Positions 9,426 through 19,488 of a stretch of DNA of 64,000 nucleotides are shown here, in pieces. Position 1 is the stretch's first letter; every line of letters starts with the position of its first letter. A model generated the notes under the pieces. It searched no databases and was not told where the DNA came from. It was given only the letters and a program-made list of their open reading frames with translations. Source of the stretch: DASQPR01 sp963727415 (GTDB lineage Bacteria > Actinomycetota > Actinomycetes > Mycobacteriales > Micromonosporaceae); assembly GCA_963727415.1 (NCBI GenBank), contig CAVSGF010000002.1:930001-994000 (forward strand), written 5' to 3'. A program made the translations under genes and the position numbers.

Positions 9426-10406
9426 ATGAGCACGCTCGCCGACCGGCCCGCGTCGGCGCTGGGCCAGCAGCCGGTCGAGCCGGTGGTCCTCCTCGGAGCG
9501 GACGTCGCGGTGACTCGGGTCGCCAGGCCGGCAACAGTCGGCGACCGAATCCGCGCTTATCTGACCCTGACCAAGCCGCGCATCGTCGAGCTGCTGCTGG
9601 TCACCACGGTGCCGGCCATGTTCCTCGCCGCCGGTGGCCCGCCGTCGCTGTGGCTCACGATCGTGGTGGTCGTCGGTGGCGCCCTGGCCGCCGGCGCCGC
9701 GAACGTTTTCAACTGCTACATCGACCGCGACATCGATCAGCTGATGAAGCGAACCTCGCGGCGGCCCACCGCGGCGCACACCATCCCGGCACGCAACGTA
9801 TTCGTCTTCGGCGTGGTGCTGACCGTGGTGTCGCTGACGATGATGGCGGTCTTCACCAATTGGCTGGCCACTGGCCTGACCGCCGCCGCGATCGCGTACT
9901 ACGACGTGGTCTACACCATGTGGCTGAAGCGGACCACGCCGCAGAACACCGTGTGGGGCGGGATCTGCGGGTCGATGCCCGTGCTGATCGGGTGGGCCGC
10001 GGTCACCGGTGGTCTCGATGCGCGCGCCTGGCTGCTGTTCGGCATCGTGTTCTGGTGGCAACCGCCACACTTCTACGCGCTGGCGATCAAGTTCGCCGAT
10101 GACTACGCCCGGGCCGGGATCCCGATGCTCCCGGTGGTCGCGTCGACCCGGCGGGTCGCCATCGAGACGGTGATCTACAGCTGGCTTACCGTGCTCACCT
10201 CGGTGGCGCTGTGGCCGTTCGAGATGACGCCGGTGTACGGCGTCACCGCGGTCGTCGTCGGTGCGCTGTTGCTTCGCGAGGCGCATCGACTGTACCGGCA
10301 GGCCCGGCGGGGCGTGCCGATCAAGCCGATGCGGCTGTTCCATTGGTCCACGACGTATCTGACGCTGGTCTTCGTGTCCGTCGCGGTGGACGCGCTGCTG
10401 CACTGA
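9426..10406 (+). CDS. ctaB: Protohaem IX farnesyltransferase (haem O synthase)
   Basis: Membrane prenyltransferase of the UbiA family that attaches farnesyl to haem B, giving haem O for cytochrome c oxidase. The first Asp-rich motif NCYIDRDIDQLMKR and the second ADDYARAGIPML are present, with YYDVVYTMWLKR between them and about nine membrane helices. The ATG at 9426 (MSTLADRP) has GGAGG about 11 bases upstream; the frame is also open to 9351, but that part is the 15-bp repeat. Divergent from tkt. CtaA, the next enzyme in haem A synthesis, lies at 12115-13065. Confidence 0.95.
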   Translation: MSTLADRPASALGQQPVEPVVLLGADVAVTRVARPATVGDRIRAYLTLTKPRIVELLLVTTVPAMFLAAGGPPSLWLTIVVVVGGALAAGAANVFNCYIDRDIDQLMKRTSRRPTAAHTIPARNVFVFGVVLTVVSLTMMAVFTNWLATGLTAAAIAYYDVVYTMWLKRTTPQNTVWGGICGSMPVLIGWAAVTGGLDARAWLLFGIVFWWQPPHFYALAIKFADDYARAGIPMLPVVASTRRVAIETVIYSWLTVLTSVALWPFEMTPVYGVTAVVVGALLLREAHRLYRQARRGVPIKPMRLFHWSTTYLTLVFVSVAVDALLH

Positions 10407-10741
10407 CGTGGCTGCCGTATTGATGTGGCTGCCGCGCTGGCTAGCTGACTTCACGCGACGCTCCGTCGGCTGAGCGTCATTCGGCGCCGCGCCACCCGAT
10501 CGGTGGTGCCTATTCCCGTTATGGTCGGAAATGCGGAGAAACTCCGGGTTAGTGAATTCGGGTCGGCGAAAGTCAACTAGATGACAGAGTGGCGCCCGTA
10601 TCATCCCGATCGCCCGCCCGAAGAATTCCGAAATATGGCGCCTTTACATTGAAGATCACCGACGGGTAACAACGTTACGGCGATCACAATGTGGCATCGG
10701 CACACCTACCCTGCGACACACCTTTGCTTAGTCTCTCTGGT
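10407..10741. other. Intergenic region after ctaB
   Basis: No gene is seen. It has a hairpin at 10457-10478 close to the ctaB stop, then a lower-GC stretch (10500-10680). A short palindrome GTAACAACGTTAC at 10666-10678 sits upstream of the small gene at 10742 and may be regulatory. Confidence 0.4.
10457..10478 (+). terminator. Possible terminator of ctaB
   Basis: Inverted repeat GACGCTC (10457-10463) and GAGCGTC (10472-10478) with an 8-base loop, 50 bases after the ctaB stop. There is no T tract. Confidence 0.4.
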
Positions 10742-11068
10742 ATGGCAGATGGTTCCGACACGATGCTCACCACCGGCAAAGCCAACGACGTCGACGCGCT
10801 CACCTCGAGCATCAAGACGTTCGCCGGCAGCCACGGTGGTGCGCGAGCGGTCATTGAGTACGTCGGCCGACGCGGCGCCCGGATCGTCCTTGTGGGGGAG
10901 GACGGCGAATGGGCCGACGAGTTTGCAAGCGGCACCGACATCGCCCGCGCGGCCTGCACGGCGGCCGGGATCCCGGTGAACAACGAATGGGAGCGTGAGC
11001 TTATGGAGCAGATGCGCCCAAGCAACGACTTGTGGCGGTCCATGGCCCGCCGCGTGCTGAGCCGGTAG
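10742..11068 (+). CDS. Conserved hypothetical protein, 108 residues
   Basis: I do not recognise a named family. It is a soluble, mixed alpha/beta protein with no signal peptide or membrane segment. Codon usage is GC-rich at third positions, supporting a real gene. The ATG at 10742 (MADGSDTMLTTG) is preferred over one 17 codons upstream because the extra residues read like non-coding DNA; there is no clear ribosome-binding site. It ends 77 bases before a strong hairpin terminator, so it is probably its own transcription unit between ctaB and the ATP-grasp gene. Confidence 0.7.
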   Translation: MADGSDTMLTTGKANDVDALTSSIKTFAGSHGGARAVIEYVGRRGARIVLVGEDGEWADEFASGTDIARAACTAAGIPVNNEWERELMEQMRPSNDLWRSMARRVLSR

Positions 11069-11145
11069 CGAGTACCGGCCCTCTCTCGAATCCGGCACGG
11101 AGCGTCGCCATTGCACGCTCGGCGACACCATACTCAACCGTTGAC

Positions 11146-11181
11146 GCGACCCGGGACCTCAATCCCGGGTCGCTTTCTTTA
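11146..11181 (+). terminator. Rho-independent terminator
   Basis: Perfect 11-bp stem GCGACCCGGGA (11146-11156) with TCCCGGGTCGC (11163-11173), a 6-base loop, and then TTTCTTTA. This is one of the few hairpins in the window with a T-rich tail. Confidence 0.85.
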
Positions 11182-11192
11182 CCCTTACCTGC

Positions 11193-12071
11193 GTGGCTTC
11201 CTCTATCGCGCTGGTGACCTGCAAAGACATCCCAGATCTCGAACCCGACGATCACCTTCTGATCGAGCCGCTCGGCGCCCGTGGGGCGGCCGTGACCGTG
11301 GCTGTGTGGGACGACCCCGGCGTCGACTGGGGCGCCTTCGACCTGGTCGTACTGCGATCGCCGTGGGACTACACGGACCGGCGGGACGAATTCGTGGCCT
11401 GGGCGGCGTCGGTGCCCAGGCTGGTCAATCCGGCGCCGGTGGTGGAGTGGAACACCGACAAGCGGTACCTGGCGGACCTGGCCCGCGCGGGCGCCCGGGT
11501 GGTGCCGACCACCTGGCTGACCCGGCAGCGGCCGGACTGGGACATGCCCGCGGCCGGCGAGTGGGTGATCAAGCCGGCGGTGAGTGCCGGAAGCCGGGAC
11601 ACCGGGCGGTACGACCTGTCCGTGCCGGAGCATCGGGCGCACGCCTCGGCTCACCTGGAGCGGCTGGTATCGGCCGGCCGGGTGACCATGATCCAGCCGT
11701 ACCTGAATGCCGTCGACAGCTACGGCGAGACTGCGCTGATGTTCTTCGGCGGCCGGTTCAGCCACGCGATCCGCAAGGGGCCGATGCTGGAGGGACCCGA
11801 CCTAGGAGTGCCGGGGTTGTACAAGCCGGAGGCGATCGTGCCGCGGGTGCCGACGCGGGCCGAACTGGCCGCGGCCCGGCGGGTCCTCGACGCGATCCCC
11901 GGCCACCTGCCGCCACCGGTCTATGCGCGGGTTGACCTGATTCCCGGCCCGGACGGCGAGCCGACGCTGGTGGAGCTTGAGCTGACCGAGCCGTCGCTGT
12001 TCCTGGAGCATTCCGGCGACGCTGCCGGGCGCCTCGCGGATGCCCTGGTCGCGATCCGCTTCGACGGCTAG
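11193..12071 (+). CDS. ATP-grasp domain protein
   Basis: 292 residues. It resembles RimK/glutathione-synthetase-like ATP-grasp ligases, which join a carboxylate to an amine or thiol through an acyl-phosphate. Visible features are an N-terminal pre-ATP-grasp segment ending VLRSPWDYTDRRDEF, the nucleotide-binding lysine in GEWVIKPAVSAGSRDTGRY (~125), and the metal-binding end YARVDLIPG...PTLVELELTEPSLFLEH (~250-270). The closest described type is the D-cycloserine DcsG-like group, but the substrate is unknown. GTG start; it begins 12 bases after the preceding terminator. Convergent with ctaA. Confidence 0.85.
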   Translation: MASSIALVTCKDIPDLEPDDHLLIEPLGARGAAVTVAVWDDPGVDWGAFDLVVLRSPWDYTDRRDEFVAWAASVPRLVNPAPVVEWNTDKRYLADLARAGARVVPTTWLTRQRPDWDMPAAGEWVIKPAVSAGSRDTGRYDLSVPEHRAHASAHLERLVSAGRVTMIQPYLNAVDSYGETALMFFGGRFSHAIRKGPMLEGPDLGVPGLYKPEAIVPRVPTRAELAAARRVLDAIPGHLPPPVYARVDLIPGPDGEPTLVELELTEPSLFLEHSGDAAGRLADALVAIRFDG

Positions 12072-12078
12072 CGCGGGC

Positions 12079-12097
12079 CCCGGCCCACGCGGCCGGG
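12079..12097. terminator. Possible bidirectional terminator
   Basis: CCCGGCC (12079-12085) pairs with GGCCGGG (12091-12097) around a 5-base loop between the convergent ATP-grasp gene and ctaA. It is short and without a T tract. Confidence 0.35.
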
Positions 12098-12114
12098 CGG
12101 CGCGCCGGGCCGGG

Positions 12115-13065
12115 TCAGGACGCGTGTACCAGGCCGGCCGGCTCGGCGGTGCCCACCGGGTCGGCCCCGGCGATGCTGACCGGGCGTACTGCCGCCAGTA
12201 GCGCCAGCGCCGCGACCCAGACCAGTGCCGCCCCGAGCATGTGCAGGCCGACCAGGACCTCCGGCAGGTGCGTGAAGTACTGCACGAAGCCGATCAGGGC
12301 CTGGGACGCCTCGACGGCCACCAGGATCCCGGCGGCCCGCACCGCGTTGCGGGCCGCGCCGGTGGCGCGCAGCGCGAACCACGCGGCCAGGGACAGCCCG
12401 ATCAGCAGCATGACGAGGTCGGTGTGCAGTTGCGCGATCATCGCCGGATCCAGTCCGGTGCGCTTGGCCTTCGCGTCACCGGCGTCTGGTCCGCTGCCGG
12501 TCACCACCGTGCCGACCACGAGTACCGCGACCGTCGCCGCGACGATCACCCACACCAGCGAGCGGATCATCGGATGGGTGGTTACCGCGGGCACCGCTGG
12601 GCGAGTCCAGGTCCACAACATGAACGCGGCCGCGATCACCGCCATCGACGCCAGGAAGTGCAGGCCGACGAGCCAGGGATTGAGGTCGGCCAGCACCACG
12701 ATGCCGCCGATGACCGCCTGCAGCGGGATGCCGGCGAGAACCGCTACCGACCAGAACAGCTGCTTGTTCCGCCGGGCCGTGCGGGCCTGCATCCAGGCGG
12801 CGATCACGCAGGCCACCGCGAGAATGCCGACCACACCGGTAAGGGTGCGGTTGGTGAATTCGATCTTGCCATGGATGCCCATGGCGTCGGTCGGCACGTA
12901 CGAGCCTTCGTCGCACTTGGGCCAGGTCGGGCATCCGAGGCCGGATCCGGTCAGCCGGACGGCGCCGCCGGTCACCACGATGCCGATGTTGGCGACCAGG
13001 GACGCTAGCGCGAGTCGCCGCATGGTTAGCTCATGGCGAATCAGCACGCCCAGAGAGTCCGTCAC
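12115..13065 (-). CDS. ctaA: Haem A synthase
   Basis: 316 residues, about eight membrane helices. CtaA oxidises the C8 methyl of haem O to a formyl group, giving haem A for cytochrome aa3 oxidase. The four haem-coordinating histidines expected of the family appear in HGKIEF, VGLHFLAS, AQLHTDLV and VGLHMLG. A cysteine pair in the first loop, GCPTWPKC (~44-51), is the disulphide motif found in many Gram-positive CtaA proteins. Partner of ctaB at 9426. Confidence 0.95.
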   Translation of the reverse strand: MTDSLGVLIRHELTMRRLALASLVANIGIVVTGGAVRLTGSGLGCPTWPKCDEGSYVPTDAMGIHGKIEFTNRTLTGVVGILAVACVIAAWMQARTARRNKQLFWSVAVLAGIPLQAVIGGIVVLADLNPWLVGLHFLASMAVIAAAFMLWTWTRPAVPAVTTHPMIRSLVWVIVAATVAVLVVGTVVTGSGPDAGDAKAKRTGLDPAMIAQLHTDLVMLLIGLSLAAWFALRATGAARNAVRAAGILVAVEASQALIGFVQYFTHLPEVLVGLHMLGAALVWVAALALLAAVRPVSIAGADPVGTAEPAGLVHAS

Positions 13066-13232
13066 GCCCGTGATGGTACGACTGGCGGGTATGGATGTGC
13101 AGAGCGCGTCGCCCGGCGGGGATCTGGTTCATGATCATCAGGTGGGCAGAAGCTAGATCCACTAAGTTAGGGCTGCCTATCGTGCGGTGGATCACCGGAG
13201 GGCCGGTTTGCGAGGCGGCCCGGAAATACGTC

Positions 13233-13247
13233 ACACTGGTGTTGTGA
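13233..13247. promoter_or_regulatory. SufR-type operator ACACT-N5-TGTGA
   Basis: The 15 bases read ACACT, GGTGT, TGTGA, an exact match to the SufR box I recall from M. tuberculosis. A 17-bp palindrome TCACA-N7-TGTGA (13231-13247) surrounds it. The right half-site contains the GTG start codon of sufR (13244-13246), so bound SufR would cover the start of its own message. Confidence 0.8.
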
Positions 13248-14005
13248 AAAACCCCGAGACGGTGATCAAGGAGGCGACCGTGCCGGCTGTCCCGGCCGCG
13301 GCCGGCTCGGATCGGCGTACCCGGGATCGTGTCTTGCACCTGCTCCTGCTGCACGGCAGCGCCACCGCCGCGCAACTGGGGTACGAGCTGGGTCTGAGCC
13401 CGGCCGCCATCCGCCGCCACCTGGACGCCATGCTCGACGACGGCGACGTGGCCTGCCGGGATGCCGCGGTCCGGTCCGATCGCGGTCGCGGCCGGCCGGC
13501 GCGGCTGTTTGCGCTGACCGAGACCGCGCGGCTGCGTGCCGGCACCCACACCTACGACGACCTGGCCGCGTCCGCACTCCGATGGATCGCCCTGCACGAC
13601 GGCCCGGACGCGGTCGCGGAGTTCGCCGCGCAGCAGGTCGAGTCGCTGGAAACCCGCTGCCGGAACGCCATGGAAGGGGCCGCTGACGCGCCTCTCGCCC
13701 GGGCCGAGGCGCTGGCCGGCGCGCTGACCGCCGAGGGCTACGCGGCCTCGGCCTCGACCATCGCCAGCGGTGGCCAGTTGTGCCAGCACCACTGCCCGGT
13801 GGCGCATGTAGCGGCCGAGTTCCCGCAACTGTGCGAGGCCGAGACCCGGGTCATCTCGAACCTCGTCGGTACGCACGTGCAGCGCCTGGCGACGATTGCT
13901 CACGGCGACGGCGTGTGCACCACCCACATCCCGGACCCGCGCAGTCAGGCCGGGTTCGCACCCAGATCCAGCAACCGTACGACGGCAGAGCCTACGAACG
14001 CATGA
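13244..14005 (+). CDS. sufR: Fe-S-sensing transcriptional repressor SufR
   Basis: 253 residues. A DeoR/ArsR-like winged helix-turn-helix at the N-terminus (about 25-85: HGSATAAQLGYELGLSPAAI) is followed by a sensor domain with the cluster-binding cysteines in GQLCQHHCPVAHVAAEFPQLC. SufR holds an Fe-S cluster and represses the suf operon when clusters are sufficient. The GTG at 13244 is preferred because the operator overlaps it and the upstream residues to 13187 look non-coding. It leads the sufBDC-S-U operon 56 bases before sufB. Confidence 0.93.
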   Translation: MKNPETVIKEATVPAVPAAAGSDRRTRDRVLHLLLLHGSATAAQLGYELGLSPAAIRRHLDAMLDDGDVACRDAAVRSDRGRGRPARLFALTETARLRAGTHTYDDLAASALRWIALHDGPDAVAEFAAQQVESLETRCRNAMEGAADAPLARAEALAGALTAEGYAASASTIASGGQLCQHHCPVAHVAAEFPQLCEAETRVISNLVGTHVQRLATIAHGDGVCTTHIPDPRSQAGFAPRSSNRTTAEPTNA

Positions 14006-14061
14006 CCGCGGCAGCACCGCGGAACCGAAAGTAACGCAGAACCGACAGTGAGGACTGATCG

Positions 14062-15525
14062 ATGACCGAGCAGACCGTTACGACGACCCCTCCTCGCGCA
14101 CTGGCCGACGGCCAGCCGCTGAGCCAGGAGGAGGCGCTCGCCGCGCTCGGCCGATACGAGTACGGCTGGGCGGATCGCGATGACGCCGGTTCGATCGCGC
14201 AGCGCGGCCTTTCCGAGGCGGTGGTCCGCGACATCTCGGCGAAGAAGAACGAGCCGGAGTGGATGCTGAACCTGCGCCTGAAGGGCCTGCGGCTGTTCGG
14301 CCGCAAGCCGATGCCGGCGTGGGGCGCCGACCTGAGCGACATTCAGTTCGACAACATCAAGTACTTCGTCCGATCCACCGAGAAGCAGGCCGCCAACTGG
14401 GAGGACCTGCCGGCGGACATCAAGAACACCTACGACAAGCTGGGCATCCCGGAGGCGGAGCGGCAGCGGCTGGTGGCCGGTGTCGCCGCGCAGTACGAGT
14501 CCGAGGTGGTCTACCACAAGATCCATGAGGACCTGGAGCGCCAGGGCGTGGTCTTCCTGGACACCGACACCGCGCTGAAGGAGCACGAGGATCTCTTCAA
14601 GGAGTACTTCGGCACGGTGATCCCGGTCGGCGACAACAAGTTCGCCTCGCTGAACACCTCGGTGTGGTCCGGCGGCTCGTTCATCTACGTGCCGAAGGGC
14701 GTGCACGTCGACATCCCGCTGCAGGCGTACTTCCGGATCAACACCGAGAACATGGGCCAGTTCGAGCGGACCCTCATCATCGTCGACGAGGGTGCCTACG
14801 TGCACTACGTCGAGGGTTGCACCGCCCCGATCTACTCGTCGGACTCGCTGCACTCGGCGGTCGTCGAGATCGTCGTGAAGAAGGGCGCCCGGTGCCGGTA
14901 CACCACCATTCAGAACTGGTCGAACAACGTGTACAACCTGGTCACCAAGCGTGCCGTCTGCCATGAGGGCGGCACCATGGAGTGGATCGACGGCAACATC
15001 GGCTCCAAGGTCACCATGAAGTACCCGGCCGTATACATGGTCGGCGAGCACGCCAAGGGCGAGGTGCTCAGCGTCGCGATGGCCGGCGAAGGCCAGCACC
15101 AGGACGCGGGCGCCAAGATGGTGCACGCGGCGCCGCACACCTCGTCGACGATCGTGTCGAAGTCGATTGCCCGGAGCGGTGGCCGCACCTCGTACCGAGG
15201 CCTGGTCCAGGTCCTGGAGGGCTCGCACAGTTCCAAGTCGACGGTCAAGTGCGATGCGCTGCTGGTGGACACCATCTCCCGTTCGGACACGTACCCGTAC
15301 GTGGACATCCGCGAGGACGACGTCTCCATGGGGCACGAGGCCACCGTGTCGAAGATCAGCGACGATCAGCTGTTCTACCTGATGAGCCGGGGCCTGACCG
15401 AGGACGAGGCGATGGCGATGATCGTGCGCGGCTTCATCGAGCCGATCGCCAAGGAGCTGCCGATGGAGTACGCGCTGGAGTTGAACCGCCTGATCGAGCT
15501 GCAAATGGAAGGCGCTGTCGGCTAG
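14062..15525 (+). CDS. sufB: Fe-S cluster assembly scaffold SufB
   Basis: 487 residues, normal for SufB. It works with SufD and the SufC ATPase as the SufBC2D scaffold on which clusters are built from SufS/SufU sulphur. Conserved family blocks are seen, including VWSGGSFIYVPKGVHV, YVHYVEGCTAP and the C-terminal DDVSMGHEATVSKISDDQLF. The beta-helix core is intact and no frame disturbance is present. Confidence 0.97.
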   Translation: MTEQTVTTTPPRALADGQPLSQEEALAALGRYEYGWADRDDAGSIAQRGLSEAVVRDISAKKNEPEWMLNLRLKGLRLFGRKPMPAWGADLSDIQFDNIKYFVRSTEKQAANWEDLPADIKNTYDKLGIPEAERQRLVAGVAAQYESEVVYHKIHEDLERQGVVFLDTDTALKEHEDLFKEYFGTVIPVGDNKFASLNTSVWSGGSFIYVPKGVHVDIPLQAYFRINTENMGQFERTLIIVDEGAYVHYVEGCTAPIYSSDSLHSAVVEIVVKKGARCRYTTIQNWSNNVYNLVTKRAVCHEGGTMEWIDGNIGSKVTMKYPAVYMVGEHAKGEVLSVAMAGEGQHQDAGAKMVHAAPHTSSTIVSKSIARSGGRTSYRGLVQVLEGSHSSKSTVKCDALLVDTISRSDTYPYVDIREDDVSMGHEATVSKISDDQLFYLMSRGLTEDEAMAMIVRGFIEPIAKELPMEYALELNRLIELQMEGAVG

Positions 15526-15722
15526 GACGGCCGTAGGCCGGCCATAGCCGCCAGCGCAAACCGGATAGGTGACCAGTCGCCGTCGATGGCGGTCGGGAGA
15601 GTGCGAGCATCCGCTTGGGCCGCCGTATCTCGCCGGACTACTCAACGCGGTCGTCGAACCTGGCACGACCGTTGGCTGAGATTCACGAACACATACGTGA
15701 GCACGGACGAAGAAAGAAGAGC

Positions 15723-16889
15723 ATGAGCACCGAGACACTGGCGCCGCCGGAGACGCTGAGCCCGCCCAAGACCCGAGCGCAGCTGCTGCGGTCGTTTGAC
15801 GTCGCGGACTTCCCGGCCATCACCGGCCGGGAGGAGGAATGGCGGTTCACGCCGATCGCGCGCCTGCGGGGCCTGATCGACGGCAGCACCACCGAGGAAT
15901 CGGCGCACTGGCCGGCGTACCAGGGCGTGACGCTGCCGGACGGCGTGTCCCTCACCTCGGTCAAGCGCGACGATGCCCGGCTCGGCTCGATCCTCACGCC
16001 GTTCGACCGGCTCAGCGCTCGGGCGTACAGCGAATTCGACATGGCGACGGTAATCGGCGTGGCGACCGAAGCGGTGCTCGCCGAGCCGGCCGTGGTGCGG
16101 GTGACCGGGTCGCCCGCTGATGTGCTCTCCTTCGGTCATACCTTTGTCGAGGTAGGCGATCTCGCCGAGGCCACGCTCATCGTGGAGTACACCGGTCACG
16201 GCATGCTTGCCGACAACGTCGAGGTGGCGGTGGGCGCGGGCGCCAGGCTGACGCTGGTGACCATCACGGACTGGGACGCGGACGCGGTACAGGCGCAGCA
16301 CCTCAAGTTCCGGATCGGCCGTGACGCCAAGGTGACCCACGTGCAGGTGACTCTGGGCGGCGGCCTGGTCCGGCAATACACCAGCGTGGACTACGCCGGT
16401 CGCGGCGGCGAGGCCGAGCTGTACGGCCTGTACTTCGCCGACGCCGGCGAGCACTTCGAGCATCGGCTGCTGGTCGACCACGGGGTCCCGGACTGCCGCA
16501 GCTACGTCGGCTACCGTGGCGCCCTCCAAGGTAAGGACGCGCACACGGTGTGGGTCGGCGATGTGCTGATCCGTGCCGAGGCAACCGGCACCGACACATA
16601 TGAGATCAACCGGAACCTGGTGCTGACCGATGGTGCCCGGGCCGACTCGGTGCCGAATCTGGAGATCGAGACCGGCGAGGTGGCCGGCGCCGGACACGCC
16701 AGCGCCACCGGCCGGTTCGACGATGAGCAGCTGTTTTACCTGATGGCCCGGGGCATTCCGGCGGAGCAGGCGCGACGCCTGGTGGTGCGCGGCTTCTTCG
16801 CCGAATACCTGGGCAAGATACCGGTCGAGGATCTTCGCACCCGGCTCTCCGACGCGATCGAGGCCCGGCTCGCCGAGGCGGGTGCCTGA
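15723..16889 (+). CDS. sufD: Fe-S cluster assembly protein SufD
   Basis: 388 residues, homologous to SufB in the C-terminal half (GHASATGRFDDEQLFYLMAR). It forms the SufB-SufD heterodimer. The start at 15723 (MSTETLAPPETLSP) has an AGAAAGAAGAG purine-rich ribosome-binding site immediately before it; the open frame upstream to 15615 is not used. It lies 197 bases after sufB and 2 bases before the ferredoxin gene. Confidence 0.95.
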   Translation: MSTETLAPPETLSPPKTRAQLLRSFDVADFPAITGREEEWRFTPIARLRGLIDGSTTEESAHWPAYQGVTLPDGVSLTSVKRDDARLGSILTPFDRLSARAYSEFDMATVIGVATEAVLAEPAVVRVTGSPADVLSFGHTFVEVGDLAEATLIVEYTGHGMLADNVEVAVGAGARLTLVTITDWDADAVQAQHLKFRIGRDAKVTHVQVTLGGGLVRQYTSVDYAGRGGEAELYGLYFADAGEHFEHRLLVDHGVPDCRSYVGYRGALQGKDAHTVWVGDVLIRAEATGTDTYEINRNLVLTDGARADSVPNLEIETGEVAGAGHASATGRFDDEQLFYLMARGIPAEQARRLVVRGFFAEYLGKIPVEDLRTRLSDAIEARLAEAGA

Positions 16890-16891
16890 CG

Positions 16892-17227
16892 ATGAGCGAC
16901 CTGGTCAAGGTCTGCGCGGTTGACGACGTCGCCAAGGGCAGCGCGGTGAGCGCCAGCATCGACGGGTATCCGATCGCGCTGGTCCACGCCGAGGACGGTG
17001 AGTTCTACGCGATCCGCGACGAGTGCTCGCACGCCGCCGTGCCGCTGTCCGAGGGCGAGATCGAGGGCTGCACCCTGGAGTGCTGGCTGCACGGCTCGCG
17101 ATTCGATCTGAAGACCGGCAAGCCTACCGGCCTGCCGGCCACCGAGCCGGTGCCGGTGTTTCCCGTCGAAGTACGAGACGGGTTCGTGTTTGTGTCAATG
17201 ACGCCAAGTAACGATCCCGAGCGATGA
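16892..17227 (+). CDS. Rieske-type non-haem ferredoxin (SUF-associated)
   Basis: 111 residues with the Rieske [2Fe-2S] ligand pairs C-x-H (DECSHAAVPL, ~48) and C-x2-H (LECWLHGSRFD, ~67), as in bacterial dioxygenase-type ferredoxins. Actinomycete suf operons commonly carry this gene between sufD and sufC; its exact partner is not established. The start lies 2 bases after the sufD stop, so it is almost certainly co-translated. Confidence 0.93.
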   Translation: MSDLVKVCAVDDVAKGSAVSASIDGYPIALVHAEDGEFYAIRDECSHAAVPLSEGEIEGCTLECWLHGSRFDLKTGKPTGLPATEPVPVFPVEVRDGFVFVSMTPSNDPER

Positions 17228-17272
17228 GCCCCGTTCGTCAGGTCGTCTACATCGAGCAATGGAGTTTCTTAA

Positions 17273-18043
<771 letters not shown>

Positions 18044-18120
18044 GCCGTCGTTTCACCGGCGCCGGACCCCACCCCGACCGCGGATAAGCCCCGCTTACCC
18101 GCCCTGCGGATAGGAGAGCG

Positions 18121-19488
18121 ATGACCGACCTGATCGCCGGCGGCGCCGGCCGGATCCCAGCCGAGATGGCGCCGGCCGAGATGGCGCCGGATGGCCACGC
18201 GCCCGGCTTCGACGTGCATCGGGTCCGTGCCGACTTCCCGATCCTGGGGCGCACCGTCAACGGGCGGCCGCTGGTGTATCTGGACAGCGCGAACACGTCC
18301 CAGAAGCCGCGTCAGGTCCTCGACGTGCTCGACGCGCATCTGTCCCGGCATAACGGGAACGTGTCGCGATCGGTACACACCCTGGGTACCGAGGCGACCA
18401 CCGCATATGAGGGCGCACGCGCCCGGGTGGCCGCGTTCATCGGGGCAGCCTCGGCGGACGAGATCGTGTTCACCAAGAACTCGACCGAGTCGATCAATCT
18501 GGTCGCGTACGCGTTCTCCAACGCCACCGCCCTTTCCAACGCCACCGCCACCCCTGGCGGTTCCGAGGCCGTCGATCCGAGGTTCGTGCTCCGGCCGGGC
18601 GACGAGATCGTCATCTCGGAGATGGAGCACCACTCGAACATCGTTTGCTGGCAGATGCTCTGCGAACGGACCGGTGCGGTGCTGAAGTGGTTCTCCGTCA
18701 CCGATTCCGGCCGGCTCGACCTGAGCCGGCTGGACGAGGTGATCACCGAGCGCGCCAAGCTGGTGTCGGTGGCGCACATGTCGAACACGCTCGGCACGAT
18801 CAACTCGATCGCGCCGATCCGGCAGCGAGCTCACGATGTCGGCGCGCTGGTCATGCTCGACGCGTCCCAGTCGGTACCGCACCTGCCGGTGGACGTGACC
18901 GCAATGGATGTCGACTTCATCGCCTTCACCGGGCACAAGATGCTCGCTCCGACCGGAATCGGCGCGCTGTGGGGGCGTGGTGAGCTGCTGCACGCCATGC
19001 CGCCGGTACTGGGTGGCGGATCCATGATCGAGACGGTCACGCTGGCCCGGACCACGTACGCTCCGCCGCCTGCCCGGTTCGAGGCCGGTACGCCGCCGAT
19101 CGCCGAGGCGGTCGCGCTCGGCGCCGCCGTCGACTACCTGACCGGCCTCGGCATGGACGCCGTGCACCGGCACGAGCGGGAACTGACAGGGTACGCGCTC
19201 GACGCTCTGGGCAGCATCGGTGGCGTCCGGATCTTCGGGCCGGATGTGCCGGACGGCCGGGGCGGCACGATCTCGTTCGCGCTGGACGGCGTGCACCCGC
19301 ACGACGTCGGGCAGATTCTCGACGAACTGGGCGTTGAGGTTCGGGTGGGGCATCACTGTGCGCGGCCGATCTGCCAGCGCTTCGGCGTGGCCGCGATGAC
19401 CCGGGCAAGCTTCTACATCTACACCACGACGGACGAAATCGACGCCATGGTTTCCGGCGTCGAGCAGGTCAAGAAGGTCTTCGGCTGA
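18121..19488 (+). CDS. sufS: Cysteine desulfurase SufS
   Basis: 455 residues. PLP-dependent removal of sulphur from cysteine for Fe-S assembly. The PLP lysine is in FTGHKMLAPTGIG and the catalytic cysteine in RVGHHCARP (~420). EMEHHSNIVCWQ and the YLDSANTSQKP start are typical of the SufS/CsdA class. The first ~30 residues are a variable, Ala/Pro-rich extension with a short AEMAP duplication. It overlaps the sufU start (TGATG). Confidence 0.96.
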   Translation: MTDLIAGGAGRIPAEMAPAEMAPDGHAPGFDVHRVRADFPILGRTVNGRPLVYLDSANTSQKPRQVLDVLDAHLSRHNGNVSRSVHTLGTEATTAYEGARARVAAFIGAASADEIVFTKNSTESINLVAYAFSNATALSNATATPGGSEAVDPRFVLRPGDEIVISEMEHHSNIVCWQMLCERTGAVLKWFSVTDSGRLDLSRLDEVITERAKLVSVAHMSNTLGTINSIAPIRQRAHDVGALVMLDASQSVPHLPVDVTAMDVDFIAFTGHKMLAPTGIGALWGRGELLHAMPPVLGGGSMIETVTLARTTYAPPPARFEAGTPPIAEAVALGAAVDYLTGLGMDAVHRHERELTGYALDALGSIGGVRIFGPDVPDGRGGTISFALDGVHPHDVGQILDELGVEVRVGHHCARPICQRFGVAAMTRASFYIYTTTDEIDAMVSGVEQVKKVFG

